This document shows, one piece after another, positions 1 through 5,137 of a DNA stretch of 10,068 bases. Within the stretch, counting starts at the first letter, position 1, and each line of letters starts with the position of its first letter. Origin of the DNA: CAKSHC01 sp045631845 (lineage in GTDB: Bacteria; Bacillota; Clostridia; Oscillospirales; UMGS1783); the NCBI GenBank assembly GCA_045631845.1, contig JAZQVM010000044.1, positions 1 to 10,068 of the forward strand, read 5' to 3'. Below the pieces are notes generated by a model, which saw only the letters and a program-made list of their open reading frames with translations, did not search any database and was not told the DNA's origin. Both the position numbers and the translations under genes were made by a program.

Positions 1-19
1 AATCCCCTTATCTCCACCA
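1..19 (+). ncRNA. ssrA: 3' end of a tmRNA (ssrA) or tRNA gene, partial
   Basis: The first 19 bases read as the 3' half of a T-arm and acceptor stem and finish with TCTCCACCA. This ending is typical of tmRNA: the U at position 70 of the tRNA-like acceptor pairs with G3, the alanine identity signal shared by tmRNAs. A strong Rho-independent hairpin follows within a few bases, as expected for an RNA gene. The rest of the gene lies outside the window, so a tRNA with the same 3' end cannot be excluded. The integrase gene converges on this end, which is the usual arrangement for an element inserted in the 3' end of ssrA or a tRNA gene. Confidence 0.6.
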
Positions 20-20
20 T
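1..20. other. attL: Probable attL core of the integrated element
   Basis: Tyrosine integrases commonly recombine within the 3' end of tRNA or tmRNA genes and restore it with element-borne sequence. Here an RNA gene 3' end abuts an integrase gene pointing towards it, so the crossover core probably lies in these bases. The matching direct repeat (attR) would lie outside this window, so the exact boundaries cannot be set. Confidence 0.4.
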
Positions 21-24
21 AAAG

Positions 25-70
25 AAGAGAAACCAGTAATCATTGAGATTACTGGTTTCTTTTTATTTTT
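25..70 (+). terminator. Rho-independent terminator of the RNA gene
   Basis: A perfect 14-bp stem (AGAAACCAGTAATC at 28-41 with GATTACTGGTTTCT at 47-60), a five-base loop and a long T-rich tail form a strong terminator for the RNA gene ending at 19. If the crossover is inside the RNA gene 3' end, this terminator is carried by the element. It may also help to end the convergent integrase transcript. Confidence 0.8.
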
Positions 71-113
71 CAATGCTTTTGTTGGTTTTTGTTGTTTTGT
101 TTTTTCTTAATGT

Positions 114-176
114 ATTAGTAAAAAACTGTCGCAATTTGTTAAATAACAAATAAATTTTACTAATGAATTTACTAAT
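114..176. repeat. AT-rich repeats, candidate integrase arm-type sites
   Basis: TTTACTAAT occurs twice in direct orientation (156-164 and 168-176) and once inverted as ATTAGTAAA (114-122). Between them TTTGTTA (135-141) faces TAACAAA (144-150) across two bases. The cluster sits between the presumed attachment core and the 3' end of the integrase gene. Short repeats in that position are often arm-binding sites of the integrase N-terminal domain. Base composition alone could produce some of this, so the assignment is tentative. Confidence 0.35.
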
Positions 177-182
177 TTAGTA

Positions 183-1316
183 TTATTCAATGTTTTGATG
201 GATGATAGATTCGAAGAAAGCATCTACCTTTTGATCGGCTTTTGTGCGCTGATCGGAGAATGTATGGGTGTAGACTCGCTTGCGGGTATAGTCTGAACTC
301 CAGCCGCCACGTTCGTTTGCTGTTGTTTCGGGAATATTCAGCATGGCCATGACCGATGCGTTGATATGGCGCAGACGGTGGAATCCGATATGCGGCAGAC
401 CGTTGGCGGCAAGCAAGCGCTTGAGGCGGTGACGGATGGCGCTGCCGGACATAGGGACGATGACATCCCCCTCCACGTTGTTAATCAGTTCCATCAGATA
501 AGGTGGGATATTATAGGCTCGGACACGGGTTTGTTCCTTAGCTCCGGTTTTACGGATGTCCTCCCGTCCCACGTGAATCACGGTTTCTGTGATAACAAGC
601 TGATTGTTGACAAGACTTTTACTCTTGGTTAGTCCTTTGATCTCCGATAGGGATAGGGAAAGCCACATGGCCAACATGCAGGGGAGCTCGATGGGTGTTC
701 CTTTGATAATGGGATAGATCTGCTCGGGAGGGATGATTACCGGAATGGTGGGTTTGATCTCCGGTAAGGTAATGCTCTTGAGGTGGATCTCAGGAGCGTA
801 GCGATCGAGTACCGACGTTACAAATCCCCATGCGTTGTTAATCGTTTTGGCAGAAAGTGGTTTACCTCGACGGGAGATGCGGCGGCTCTCCTGTTCGATA
901 GCTTGATCCAGCCGAGCCGGTGTCAGCGATTGCAGGGAATGATCCATGATGGATTGAAAATACTGATCTCGAATTTTCTCGTAACCTTCTTTTGTAGAGG
1001 GAGAAAGACGGGCGCTTTTTTCTTCGATGTACTTGGTGCAGGCGTTTCGAAGTGTGATGTTGTCCGGCTTTTGTTTGACCTTCAGATAACCGGCACGAAT
1101 GGCACGAGCTTTGGCTATGCACAGTTCGGCGGTGTCCTCGGTAATGGATTGACCTTCGGCACGCAACTGAATAAACCATCGTCCGGAGGGGAGCTGGCGA
1201 GGCGTAGGAACCTTAATTTCTGTTTTCTTGGTACGTGGCTTAATTTGGCGCTCGCCGCACCAGTTGCAGAAGATGGATCCTTCCGGTATTTCGTTTTTGC
1301 AGAATTTGCAATTCAT
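183..1316 (-). CDS. int: Tyrosine recombinase / integrase with N-terminal zinc ribbon
   Basis: This is a site-specific recombinase of 377 aa that would integrate and excise the element at the adjacent RNA gene. Residues 3-20 form a zinc ribbon (CxxC at 3/6 and 17/20). About 36-77 resembles an arm-binding domain, 88-175 the SAM-like core-binding domain, and 200-360 the catalytic domain. Box II HRLRH (His313, Arg316), Trp339 in place of the third His, and the nucleophile Tyr349 in VYTH are present. The first catalytic Arg is not: the usual SMRMSE-type segment reads SLSLSE, with Ser222 at the Arg position. The start at 1316 is chosen because GGAGGA lies five bases upstream; the upstream in-frame extension has no such site and runs through the divergent promoter region. 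Confidence 0.9.
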   Translation of the reverse strand: MNCKFCKNEIPEGSIFCNWCGERQIKPRTKKTEIKVPTPRQLPSGRWFIQLRAEGQSITEDTAELCIAKARAIRAGYLKVKQKPDNITLRNACTKYIEEKSARLSPSTKEGYEKIRDQYFQSIMDHSLQSLTPARLDQAIEQESRRISRRGKPLSAKTINNAWGFVTSVLDRYAPEIHLKSITLPEIKPTIPVIIPPEQIYPIIKGTPIELPCMLAMWLSLSLSEIKGLTKSKSLVNNQLVITETVIHVGREDIRKTGAKEQTRVRAYNIPPYLMELINNVEGDVIVPMSGSAIRHRLKRLLAANGLPHIGFHRLRHINASVMAMLNIPETTANERGGWSSDYTRKRVYTHTFSDQRTKADQKVDAFFESIIHQNIE

Positions 1317-1343
1317 GATCGTCCTCCGAATGGGCGTTGTAAT

Positions 1344-1389
1344 TTGTTTAATATTGTCGAAGAATGATAATTTTCGACAACTTATGATA
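1344..1389 (+). promoter_or_regulatory. Promoter with inverted Spo0A-type 0A boxes
   Basis: TGTCGAA (1355-1361) and its inverse TTCGACA (1373-1379) form the core of a longer dyad, TTGTCGAA facing TTCGACAA across 11 bp. TGTCGAA is the published 0A-box consensus for Spo0A. A weaker box, TGTTTAA, lies exactly 10 bp upstream of the first (1345-1351). A possible plus-strand promoter is TTGTTT (1344-1349), 16 bp, GATAAT (1366-1371), so its -10 lies between the boxes. The next gene encodes a Spo0A-C-like protein, which suggests autoregulation. The site also lies upstream of the divergent integrase gene and could control both. Confidence 0.6.
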
Positions 1390-1425
1390 TTTTTAGTCCA
1401 AGCAAGCGATAAAAGGAGAGAGAAA

Positions 1426-1809
1426 ATGAAAAATACAGACATGATGCTTCGTTCTTTGGTTGGACCCGTGCGCACAAAGATCAAACCGATGTCCGTTGCC
1501 GTGGAGGAGGCAGAAGAATTGATGTTTGATCAGAGCATAGATCGGGATGATATTTATGTAACCAAGGATATATACCCGATGGTTGCCTCACGTCTGGGTA
1601 TTACGCAGGCGGCTGCCACTCGCAGTATCGAGCGTGCTGCAAATCTATGCCTGGCGCCCTCCAATGTCCAAAGGCTTGAGGAACTGGTTGGGCGTCGACT
1701 GGATTGCATCAATGCGCCGAGTGATATTATTTTTTATCTGGCGTATTATCGTCGGTTCGGAAAACCGTATTATGAGGTAATAGAAAAGATGCCATGTCTT
1801 ATGTTTTGA
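1426..1809 (+). CDS. Spo0A C-terminal-domain-like DNA-binding protein
   Basis: This 127-aa protein resembles the effector (DNA-binding) domain of the sporulation regulator Spo0A and has no receiver domain. By hand alignment, VTKDIYPMVASRLG (45-58) matches the Spo0A segment ITKVLYPDIAKKFN. RSIERA (66-71) falls in the recognition helix, with Arg66 at the position of the Arg in Spo0A VERAIRHA. The N-terminal LVGPVRTKIKP fits Spo0A IHEIGVPAHIKG, and the C-terminal INAPSDIIFYLAYY fits the P-x-NSEF segment. The start at 1426 has AAAAGGAGAGAGAAA just upstream. Lacking a phosphoacceptor domain, it should bind DNA constitutively or be controlled by level. It is followed by its own terminator. The 0A boxes in its promoter support the assignment. 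Confidence 0.72.
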   Translation: MKNTDMMLRSLVGPVRTKIKPMSVAVEEAEELMFDQSIDRDDIYVTKDIYPMVASRLGITQAAATRSIERAANLCLAPSNVQRLEELVGRRLDCINAPSDIIFYLAYYRRFGKPYYEVIEKMPCLMF

Positions 1810-1814
1810 TAAAT

Positions 1815-1848
1815 AGAGAGCTGTCAGATTGGCAGCTCTTTCTTTTTT
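1815..1848 (+). terminator. Terminator of the Spo0A-like gene
   Basis: AGAGCTG (1817-1823) pairs with CAGCTCT (1833-1839) and is followed by TTCTTTTTT. The hairpin begins a few bases after the stop codon, so the upstream gene is a single-gene transcription unit. Confidence 0.8.
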
Positions 1849-1853
1849 ACCCC

Positions 1854-1936
1854 TTGTGTCAAACCTTGTCGAGGGTAGAATAGACTATTGATGCGGTTGT
1901 TATCATGGTTTTGACATGTTTCGACATGAATAGACA
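1854..1936 (+). promoter_or_regulatory. Second 0A-box-like array, 10-bp spaced, before the 44-aa ORF
   Basis: Two forward boxes, TGTCAAA (1857-1863) and TGTCGAG (1867-1873), start exactly 10 bp apart. Two reverse boxes, TTTGACA (1910-1916) and TTCGACA (1920-1926), are also 10 bp apart, and a weaker ATAGACA (1930-1936) continues the period. Tandem boxes at 10-bp spacing are known for Spo0A operators. A possible promoter, TTGTGT (1854-1859), 16 bp, TAGAAT (1876-1881), overlaps the forward pair. The upstream Spo0A-like protein is the obvious candidate ligand; this is inference. Confidence 0.5.
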
Positions 1937-1954
1937 AAAAGGAAGTGAAAACCA

Positions 1955-2089
1955 ATGAAGTCAAACCATGAAAACGACCGTAATTTCATCGCTGCAGTCC
2001 TCGATCGTCTGCTGGCGCATCCGGATCCGGCGCAGGCGCTGGATGTGCTGGAAAAGACCCTCAAAGAGTTCGACAATTCCGGCTCCTAA
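1955..2089 (+). CDS. 44-aa hypothetical protein
   Basis: The ATG at 1955 follows GGAAGTG with suitable spacing and opens a 44-codon frame with good codon character, closed by a dedicated terminator. The product is charged and helical: a polar N-terminus, then AAVLDRLLAHPDPAQALDVL and a second helix ending KEFDNSGS. No family is recognised and there is no membrane segment or metal motif. It is framed by an 0A-like box array upstream and a terminator downstream, so it may be the main target of the neighbouring Spo0A-like regulator. The transcript, about 240 nt from the inferred start, could also function as RNA. TTCGACA inside the frame (2069-2075) is another box match. Confidence 0.55.
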   Translation: MKSNHENDRNFIAAVLDRLLAHPDPAQALDVLEKTLKEFDNSGS

Positions 2090-2096
2090 GTCGGCA

Positions 2097-2126
2097 AGGC
2101 TCGTCCCGTAAGGGGCGAGCTTTTTC
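2097..2126 (+). terminator. Terminator of the 44-aa ORF
   Basis: GCTCGTCCC (2099-2107) pairs with GGGGCGAGC (2112-2120), with one G-U pair, across a GTAA tetraloop. TTTTTCT follows, so this is a canonical intrinsic terminator. Confidence 0.85.
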
Positions 2127-2170
2127 TATAAGTTGAAAAAATTTTTGGTTTTTTGCAAAAAGGTGTTTAT

Positions 2171-2199
2171 TTTTACAAAAAAATGATGTAAAATATAAA
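2171..2199 (+). promoter_or_regulatory. Promoter and operator of the HTH-ImmA/PIN operon
   Basis: TTTACA (2172-2177), 16 bp, TATAAA (2194-2199) forms a plausible sigma-A promoter. The inverted repeat TTTTACA (2171-2177) and TGTAAAA (2187-2193) covers the -35 and spacer. This is where an autoregulatory XRE-type antitoxin would be expected to bind. A transcript from this promoter would have a very short leader containing the GGGAGG ribosome binding site. Confidence 0.5.
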
Positions 2200-2214
2200 C
2201 AGGGAGGGATAGAT

Positions 2215-3261
2215 ATGATTGGAAGAAATTTAAAATATTATCGTTTGATGCGTTCGCTAAGCCAAAAAGCACTAGCTGAAAAGTTAAATGTTACGCCCAT
2301 GTCGATCTCCAATTATGAAAGTGACAGCAGAATGCCTGACGTGGATACGCTGAAAAAGCTGGCGGCGGCGCTGAATGTTTCTACGGTGGATTTGTTATCT
2401 TCACGAAGCGATGAGTTGAAGATTCAACACAATGAATTCCGTAAAAAATCTACATTGACTAAGGCCGGACAGGATTTGGCGATGGCAAGCGCTGAAGAAT
2501 ATTTTAATCGGTTTATGATGATTGTGAATATTCTGGGCGGTACTGTGCTGTCGGCGGTTCCTCAGTGCCATCAGTTGCCGATAAGTGGCGAAGCTGAGGT
2601 TGATGCGGAATGTTTGCGTCAAAGTTTAGGCTTTGCGTTAAGCGGTCCGATAGAGAATCTGACGGGTCAGCTGGAAAATAAGGGCTTTTTAATCTATATT
2701 TGTAATTTAGGGAAATCGGATTTCTTTGGATTAAACGGTTTTGTAAATAGCCGACCGTATATCATGGTGAGTAGTAATGTAACGCCTGAGCGGCTGAGGT
2801 CGACCTTAGTGCATGAGCTGGCTCATTTGATGTTCAACTGGGAAGATTCCGGCATGAGCGAGAAGGATATGGAAAACCATGCGACGGCCATCGGCGGCGC
2901 CTTCTTGTTCCCAGCTAAAGATGCTTTTCGTGAGCTGGGTGTGCGCCGATCTGGCGTAACGGCGGATATGATTGGAGTAGCCCGTGAATATGGGATATCT
3001 ATGCAGTTGTTGGCTCAACGTGCCAAGGTGTTGCAAATTATTACGGAAAAGGCTCTAAGAAATTTCTATTTTAACGTTGTCAACCCCAAAGGATGGCGTA
3101 CGAATGAACCGGCTCGTATTGCGGCAGAATCGATAACCCTGCATGAGCAGTTGGTATGTCGTGCAGTTAGCGAAGGGTTGATAAGTATACAGCGAGGTGC
3201 GGAACTGCTGAAGATCTCCTATGATGCAATGTTGAATCTGTGCGACATGGATAAGGAGTAA
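2215..3261 (+). CDS. XRE-family HTH fused to ImmA/IrrE-type metallopeptidase
   Basis: This 348-aa protein has two domains. Residues 3-62 form an XRE helix-turn-helix (LSQKALAEKLNVT, then ISNYE). Residues about 150-280 are an ImmA/IrrE (COG2856) zinc-peptidase domain with HELAH at 200-204 and Glu220 in the following helix as likely third ligand. A C-terminal 60-residue helical tail follows. In this family the peptidase typically cleaves or regulates a repressor or partner protein, and XRE-COG2856 fusions are often antitoxin-like partners in two-gene modules. The next gene, a PIN protein, begins four bases after this stop, which supports that role. GGGAGG precedes the ATG. It could instead be a stress-controlled phage regulator. 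Confidence 0.85.
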   Translation: MIGRNLKYYRLMRSLSQKALAEKLNVTPMSISNYESDSRMPDVDTLKKLAAALNVSTVDLLSSRSDELKIQHNEFRKKSTLTKAGQDLAMASAEEYFNRFMMIVNILGGTVLSAVPQCHQLPISGEAEVDAECLRQSLGFALSGPIENLTGQLENKGFLIYICNLGKSDFFGLNGFVNSRPYIMVSSNVTPERLRSTLVHELAHLMFNWEDSGMSEKDMENHATAIGGAFLFPAKDAFRELGVRRSGVTADMIGVAREYGISMQLLAQRAKVLQIITEKALRNFYFNVVNPKGWRTNEPARIAAESITLHEQLVCRAVSEGLISIQRGAELLKISYDAMLNLCDMDKE

Positions 3262-3264
3262 GTG

Positions 3265-3909
3265 ATGACATATATCAGCAGTGATACCAATGTCTGGATT
3301 GATTTTTCAATTATCGATCGTCTGGATATTCCTTTTTCTTTGCCGTACACCTATCTGATGAGCGCCCTTGCCGTTGAGGATGAGCTGTTATCTCCGGCAG
3401 GAATTAAGGATCAATTAAAGAAATTCGGCCTTCAGGAAACGGAATTGACAGAAGCCGAGTTGATCCTAACCATTCAACTGAATGGGAAATATAATCGCTT
3501 ATCTGTTTATGATGCTATGGCGCTGGCGATTGCCAAGGAGCGAAACATTCCGCTGTTATCCGGTGACGGAGCCTTGCGGCGAGCGGCCGAGCAGGAAGGG
3601 GTATCCCTCATGGGTACGCTTCGGATCTTAGATGAGGCGATGAGCTCAGGCAGAATCCAACGAGAGGAATACATAGAAGCATTGCAAAAGCTAAAGGAAA
3701 ATAACGGAAAACAAATCCGGCTTCCGGCGGCAGAACTGGATCGTCGAATGGAAAAGGCATGTAATGAAGAATCATTAGCGGAAGATGAGAGGGATGTGTT
3801 GGCATATCAGAGGGCGAAGGAAGCCTACCTGACGGATCCCAAAACATATTCCTTAGATGAGGTGGAAAAAGAATTAGATATCGTTTTGCCAGTCTCGGCA
3901 AAACGATAA
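3265..3909 (+). CDS. PIN-domain protein, probable toxin, with antitoxin-like C-terminal tail
   Basis: The 214-aa protein starts with a PIN-like nuclease fold. SSDTNVWIDF carries the first acidic residue (Asp7), Glu38/Glu40 may supply the second, and VYDAMALAIAKE (Asp83) and LLSGDGALRR (Asp101) supply the others. PIN toxins usually cleave RNA with a metal ion. Residues about 170-206 (DVLAYQRAKEAYLTDPKTYS, then LDEVEKELD) resemble the C-terminal segments of Phd/RelB-type antitoxins rather than a PIN domain. I chose the ATG at 3265 because GGAG (3255-3258) is six bases away; a GTG at 3262 is too close. It is coupled to the HTH-ImmA gene, and together they look like a toxin-antitoxin-type module. 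Toxicity is inferred, not shown. Confidence 0.75.
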   Translation: MTYISSDTNVWIDFSIIDRLDIPFSLPYTYLMSALAVEDELLSPAGIKDQLKKFGLQETELTEAELILTIQLNGKYNRLSVYDAMALAIAKERNIPLLSGDGALRRAAEQEGVSLMGTLRILDEAMSSGRIQREEYIEALQKLKENNGKQIRLPAAELDRRMEKACNEESLAEDERDVLAYQRAKEAYLTDPKTYSLDEVEKELDIVLPVSAKR

Positions 3910-3918
3910 TGAATGTGA

Positions 3919-3955
3919 GAAGGCTCGGCCGTGAGGTCGGGCCTTTTATTTTTTT
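3919..3955 (+). terminator. Terminator of the HTH-ImmA/PIN operon
   Basis: AGGCTCGGCC (3921-3930) pairs with GGTCGGGCCT (3935-3944), with two G-U pairs, across GTGA. A TTTTATTTTTTT tract follows. The opposite strand lacks a good T tract, so it mainly serves the plus-strand operon. Confidence 0.85.
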
Positions 3956-3982
3956 GCGGAGGAAGGGGAGGTGTTGGCGGTG

Positions 3983-4651
3983 TTATGTAAAAATAAAAAT
4001 GATAATAGAGATAAAGTAAAATGCCAACATCATTATTGTGGTTATTGCAATAGAATTACTAATTTGCGCAAATGCACTCTCGGTTGAGGCGTCGATATCC
4101 CAGCGGCGCTTTAATAGCCACTCCTTGTATTGGTATAATTCTTGAACTTTTTCTGCTGATGTTTGAGCCCGTTCATATTTCCAATCGTAATGTTTTGGAT
4201 CAAAATATTTGACTTCCTTCGGGTAGTTTCGTGTAAATAACCAAGTCACAAGAATTCCAATAATGCCGGAGCCAAGGGCAATTAACCCCGATGTTGTGTT
4301 GGGCGCTACATATGCCGCAATAAATAATAAATACATAAATGAGGCTATGGTAATAATGCCGGAATGTTCCGTCTGGTTTGATTTGGCGCTGGTCGCCGCA
4401 GAAAGTTGAACTCTGACTTCACCGGCGGCTACAATATCGGCGTATATCTCAAGCGCTTTGTGTTTTCTTTTATAATCCGGGTCATTTATGATATCAATCA
4501 TGAAATCCTTAACAAAGTGGCTTCTTCCGAGCTGGTCATAATCACGATCTACATGGAATAAATAATCCCGTTTGAGTAATACCCAAGATATTCGAACAAT
4601 GACTCCAAGTATAAACATTAAAATATATATAATCCAATGGGGTGTGGTCAT
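3983..4651 (-). CDS. Four-TM membrane protein of unknown function
   Basis: The 222-aa product has predicted membrane segments at about 6-26, 98-116, 119-140 and 200-222. The 27-97 and 141-199 regions are charged and helical (for example QTSAEKVQELYQYKEWLLKR). With an even number of segments both soluble parts probably face the cytoplasm. I recognise no family; the layout of a central TM hairpin with flanking helices is seen in several small defence or exclusion effectors, but that is only an analogy. AAGGAG seven bases before the ATG fixes the start at 4651 and rejects the longer frame to 4765, which would run out of frame across a repressor remnant. Its place behind the repressor genes is typical of cargo genes expressed in the lysogen. 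Confidence 0.8.
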   Translation of the reverse strand: MTTPHWIIYILMFILGVIVRISWVLLKRDYLFHVDRDYDQLGRSHFVKDFMIDIINDPDYKRKHKALEIYADIVAAGEVRVQLSAATSAKSNQTEHSGIITIASFMYLLFIAAYVAPNTTSGLIALGSGIIGILVTWLFTRNYPKEVKYFDPKHYDWKYERAQTSAEKVQELYQYKEWLLKRRWDIDASTESAFAQISNSIAITTIMMLAFYFISIIIFIFT

Positions 4652-4664
4652 AGTCTTCTCCTTA

Positions 4665-4763
4665 TTATTTGTCTTGTTGTGAACCATCGGGATTGGTGAG
4701 GAGTTTGAGTTGGGTGTCCAGCTCCTCGAGGAAGCGGTCCCGTTGATCGGGGTGTATACAAAC
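4665..4763 (-). pseudogene. C-terminal remnant of a CI-like repressor
   Basis: Read on the minus strand, this frame encodes PDQRDRFLEELDTQLKLL and then TNPDGSQQDK before TAA. The two intact upstream repressors end in closely related motifs: EEQRNRFLEALDIQLKLL and AKRNSFLIKLDQELNKL. Similarity continues weakly upstream (VCI versus VCL), but there is no HTH and no start codon. It is therefore a leftover of a third paralogue, probably truncated when the membrane-protein gene arrived or by recombination between repeats. The stop lies just before the AAGGAG of the membrane protein gene. Confidence 0.7.
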
Positions 4764-4832
4764 ATAAAAATGTGTGTTATAATAAAATAAGGGAGTGGAG
4801 AAATAAACGGAGAAGTTCTCTCTCTTGTGTAA

Positions 4833-4943
4833 TGTTTACCTTGCAGCCATGGTAAACAGCAGTCAATTAAAGAAAATAAATCTTTAACTGCTCGATCAGT
4901 GCTAATTTGAGTTCTAACGGCACATCAGTTGGAGCCGTTAGGA
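4833..4943. repeat. Cluster of hairpin-forming inverted repeats
   Basis: Three hairpins lie almost head to tail. TGTTTACC (4833-4840) pairs with GGTAAACA (4851-4858). AGCAG plus TTAAAGA (4858-4873) pairs with TCTTTAA plus CTGCT (4881-4892). TTCTAACGGC (4912-4921) pairs with GCCGTTAGGA (4934-4943). None has a good T tract, so they are not simple terminators. The last two overlap the possible 37-aa minus-strand ORF. They may be operator sites or parts of a folded transcript. Confidence 0.5.
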
Positions 4944-4980
4944 TTAAAAGAGCAGCGTATTCATATGCAGAATACTTCAT
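4867..4980 (-). CDS. Possible 37-aa small protein
   Basis: On the minus strand an ATG at 4980 follows GAGGGGAGTG with about seven bases spacing and opens 37 codons. The peptide begins MKYSAYEYAALLILTAP and continues through DVPLELKLALIEQLKIYFL. It looks like a real globular helix pair rather than random translation, but I know no family. It may be the downstream half of a unit with the 26-aa frame that ends 15 bases before it; a broken single gene is an alternative. It would be co-transcribed with the repressors if their transcript reads on. Confidence 0.4.
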   Translation of the reverse strand: MKYSAYEYAALLILTAPTDVPLELKLALIEQLKIYFL

Positions 4981-4995
4981 CACACATCACTCCCC

Positions 4996-5076
4996 TCATT
5001 TATCTGAAAGAGGGCGGTTATATTCAATTTTGGCTGCGATCTTGAAAAGACCGTTTTCCACTATGTCAATTGACAT
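4996..5076 (-). CDS. Possible 26-aa small protein
   Basis: The minus-strand ATG at 5076 has AGAGG four bases upstream. It encodes MSIDIVENGLFKIAAKIEYN followed by RPLSDK and then TGA, immediately before the ribosome binding site of the 37-aa frame. Its start codon lies inside the 22-bp palindrome. The codon pattern looks protein-like, but the length is small and no homologue is recognised. It may be the N-terminal part of a gene disrupted relative to the following 37-aa frame. Confidence 0.3.
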   Translation of the reverse strand: MSIDIVENGLFKIAAKIEYNRPLSDK

Positions 5077-5080
5077 AGTG
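5059..5080. promoter_or_regulatory. 22-bp perfect palindrome, candidate operator
   Basis: CACTATGTCAA is followed directly by its exact reverse complement TTGACATAGTG, a perfect 22-bp dyad with no spacer. This is what a homodimeric regulator would bind. Its inner part, TGTCAA/TTGACA, resembles the variant 0A boxes near 1857 and 1910. It overlaps the start of the possible 26-aa ORF. Confidence 0.55.
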
Positions 5081-5101
5081 CCTCTTTCGTACAAATTGGA
5101 A

Positions 5102-5137
5102 AGATCATCTGAGTTGCCGCTCAGATGGTCTTTTTTT
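5102..5137 (+). terminator. Plus-strand intrinsic terminator between convergent units
   Basis: AGATCATCTGAG (5102-5113) pairs with CTCAGATGGTCT (5120-5131), with one G-U pair, and runs into seven T residues. The T tract overlaps the stop codon of the minus-strand repressor. On the minus strand the tail is only CTTTCC, so it is a much weaker terminator for that gene. A strong plus-strand terminator here implies a plus-strand transcript arising in 4780-5100, where no convincing plus-strand gene exists. Confidence 0.75.

Noticed and set aside
366..1367. Long plus-strand frames opposite the integrase (366-632 and 783-1367)
   Set aside because: They are antisense to a gene with clear domain content, lack good ribosome binding sites and give no recognisable protein.
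1317..1484. N-terminal extension of the integrase to 1484
   Set aside because: GGAGGA just before 1316 and the zinc ribbon at the new N-terminus mark the real start; the extension crosses the divergent promoter and the Spo0A-like gene start.
4652..4765. Extended start of the membrane protein at 4765
   Set aside because: The AAGGAG before 4651 decides the start, and another frame of the extension encodes a clear repressor remnant.
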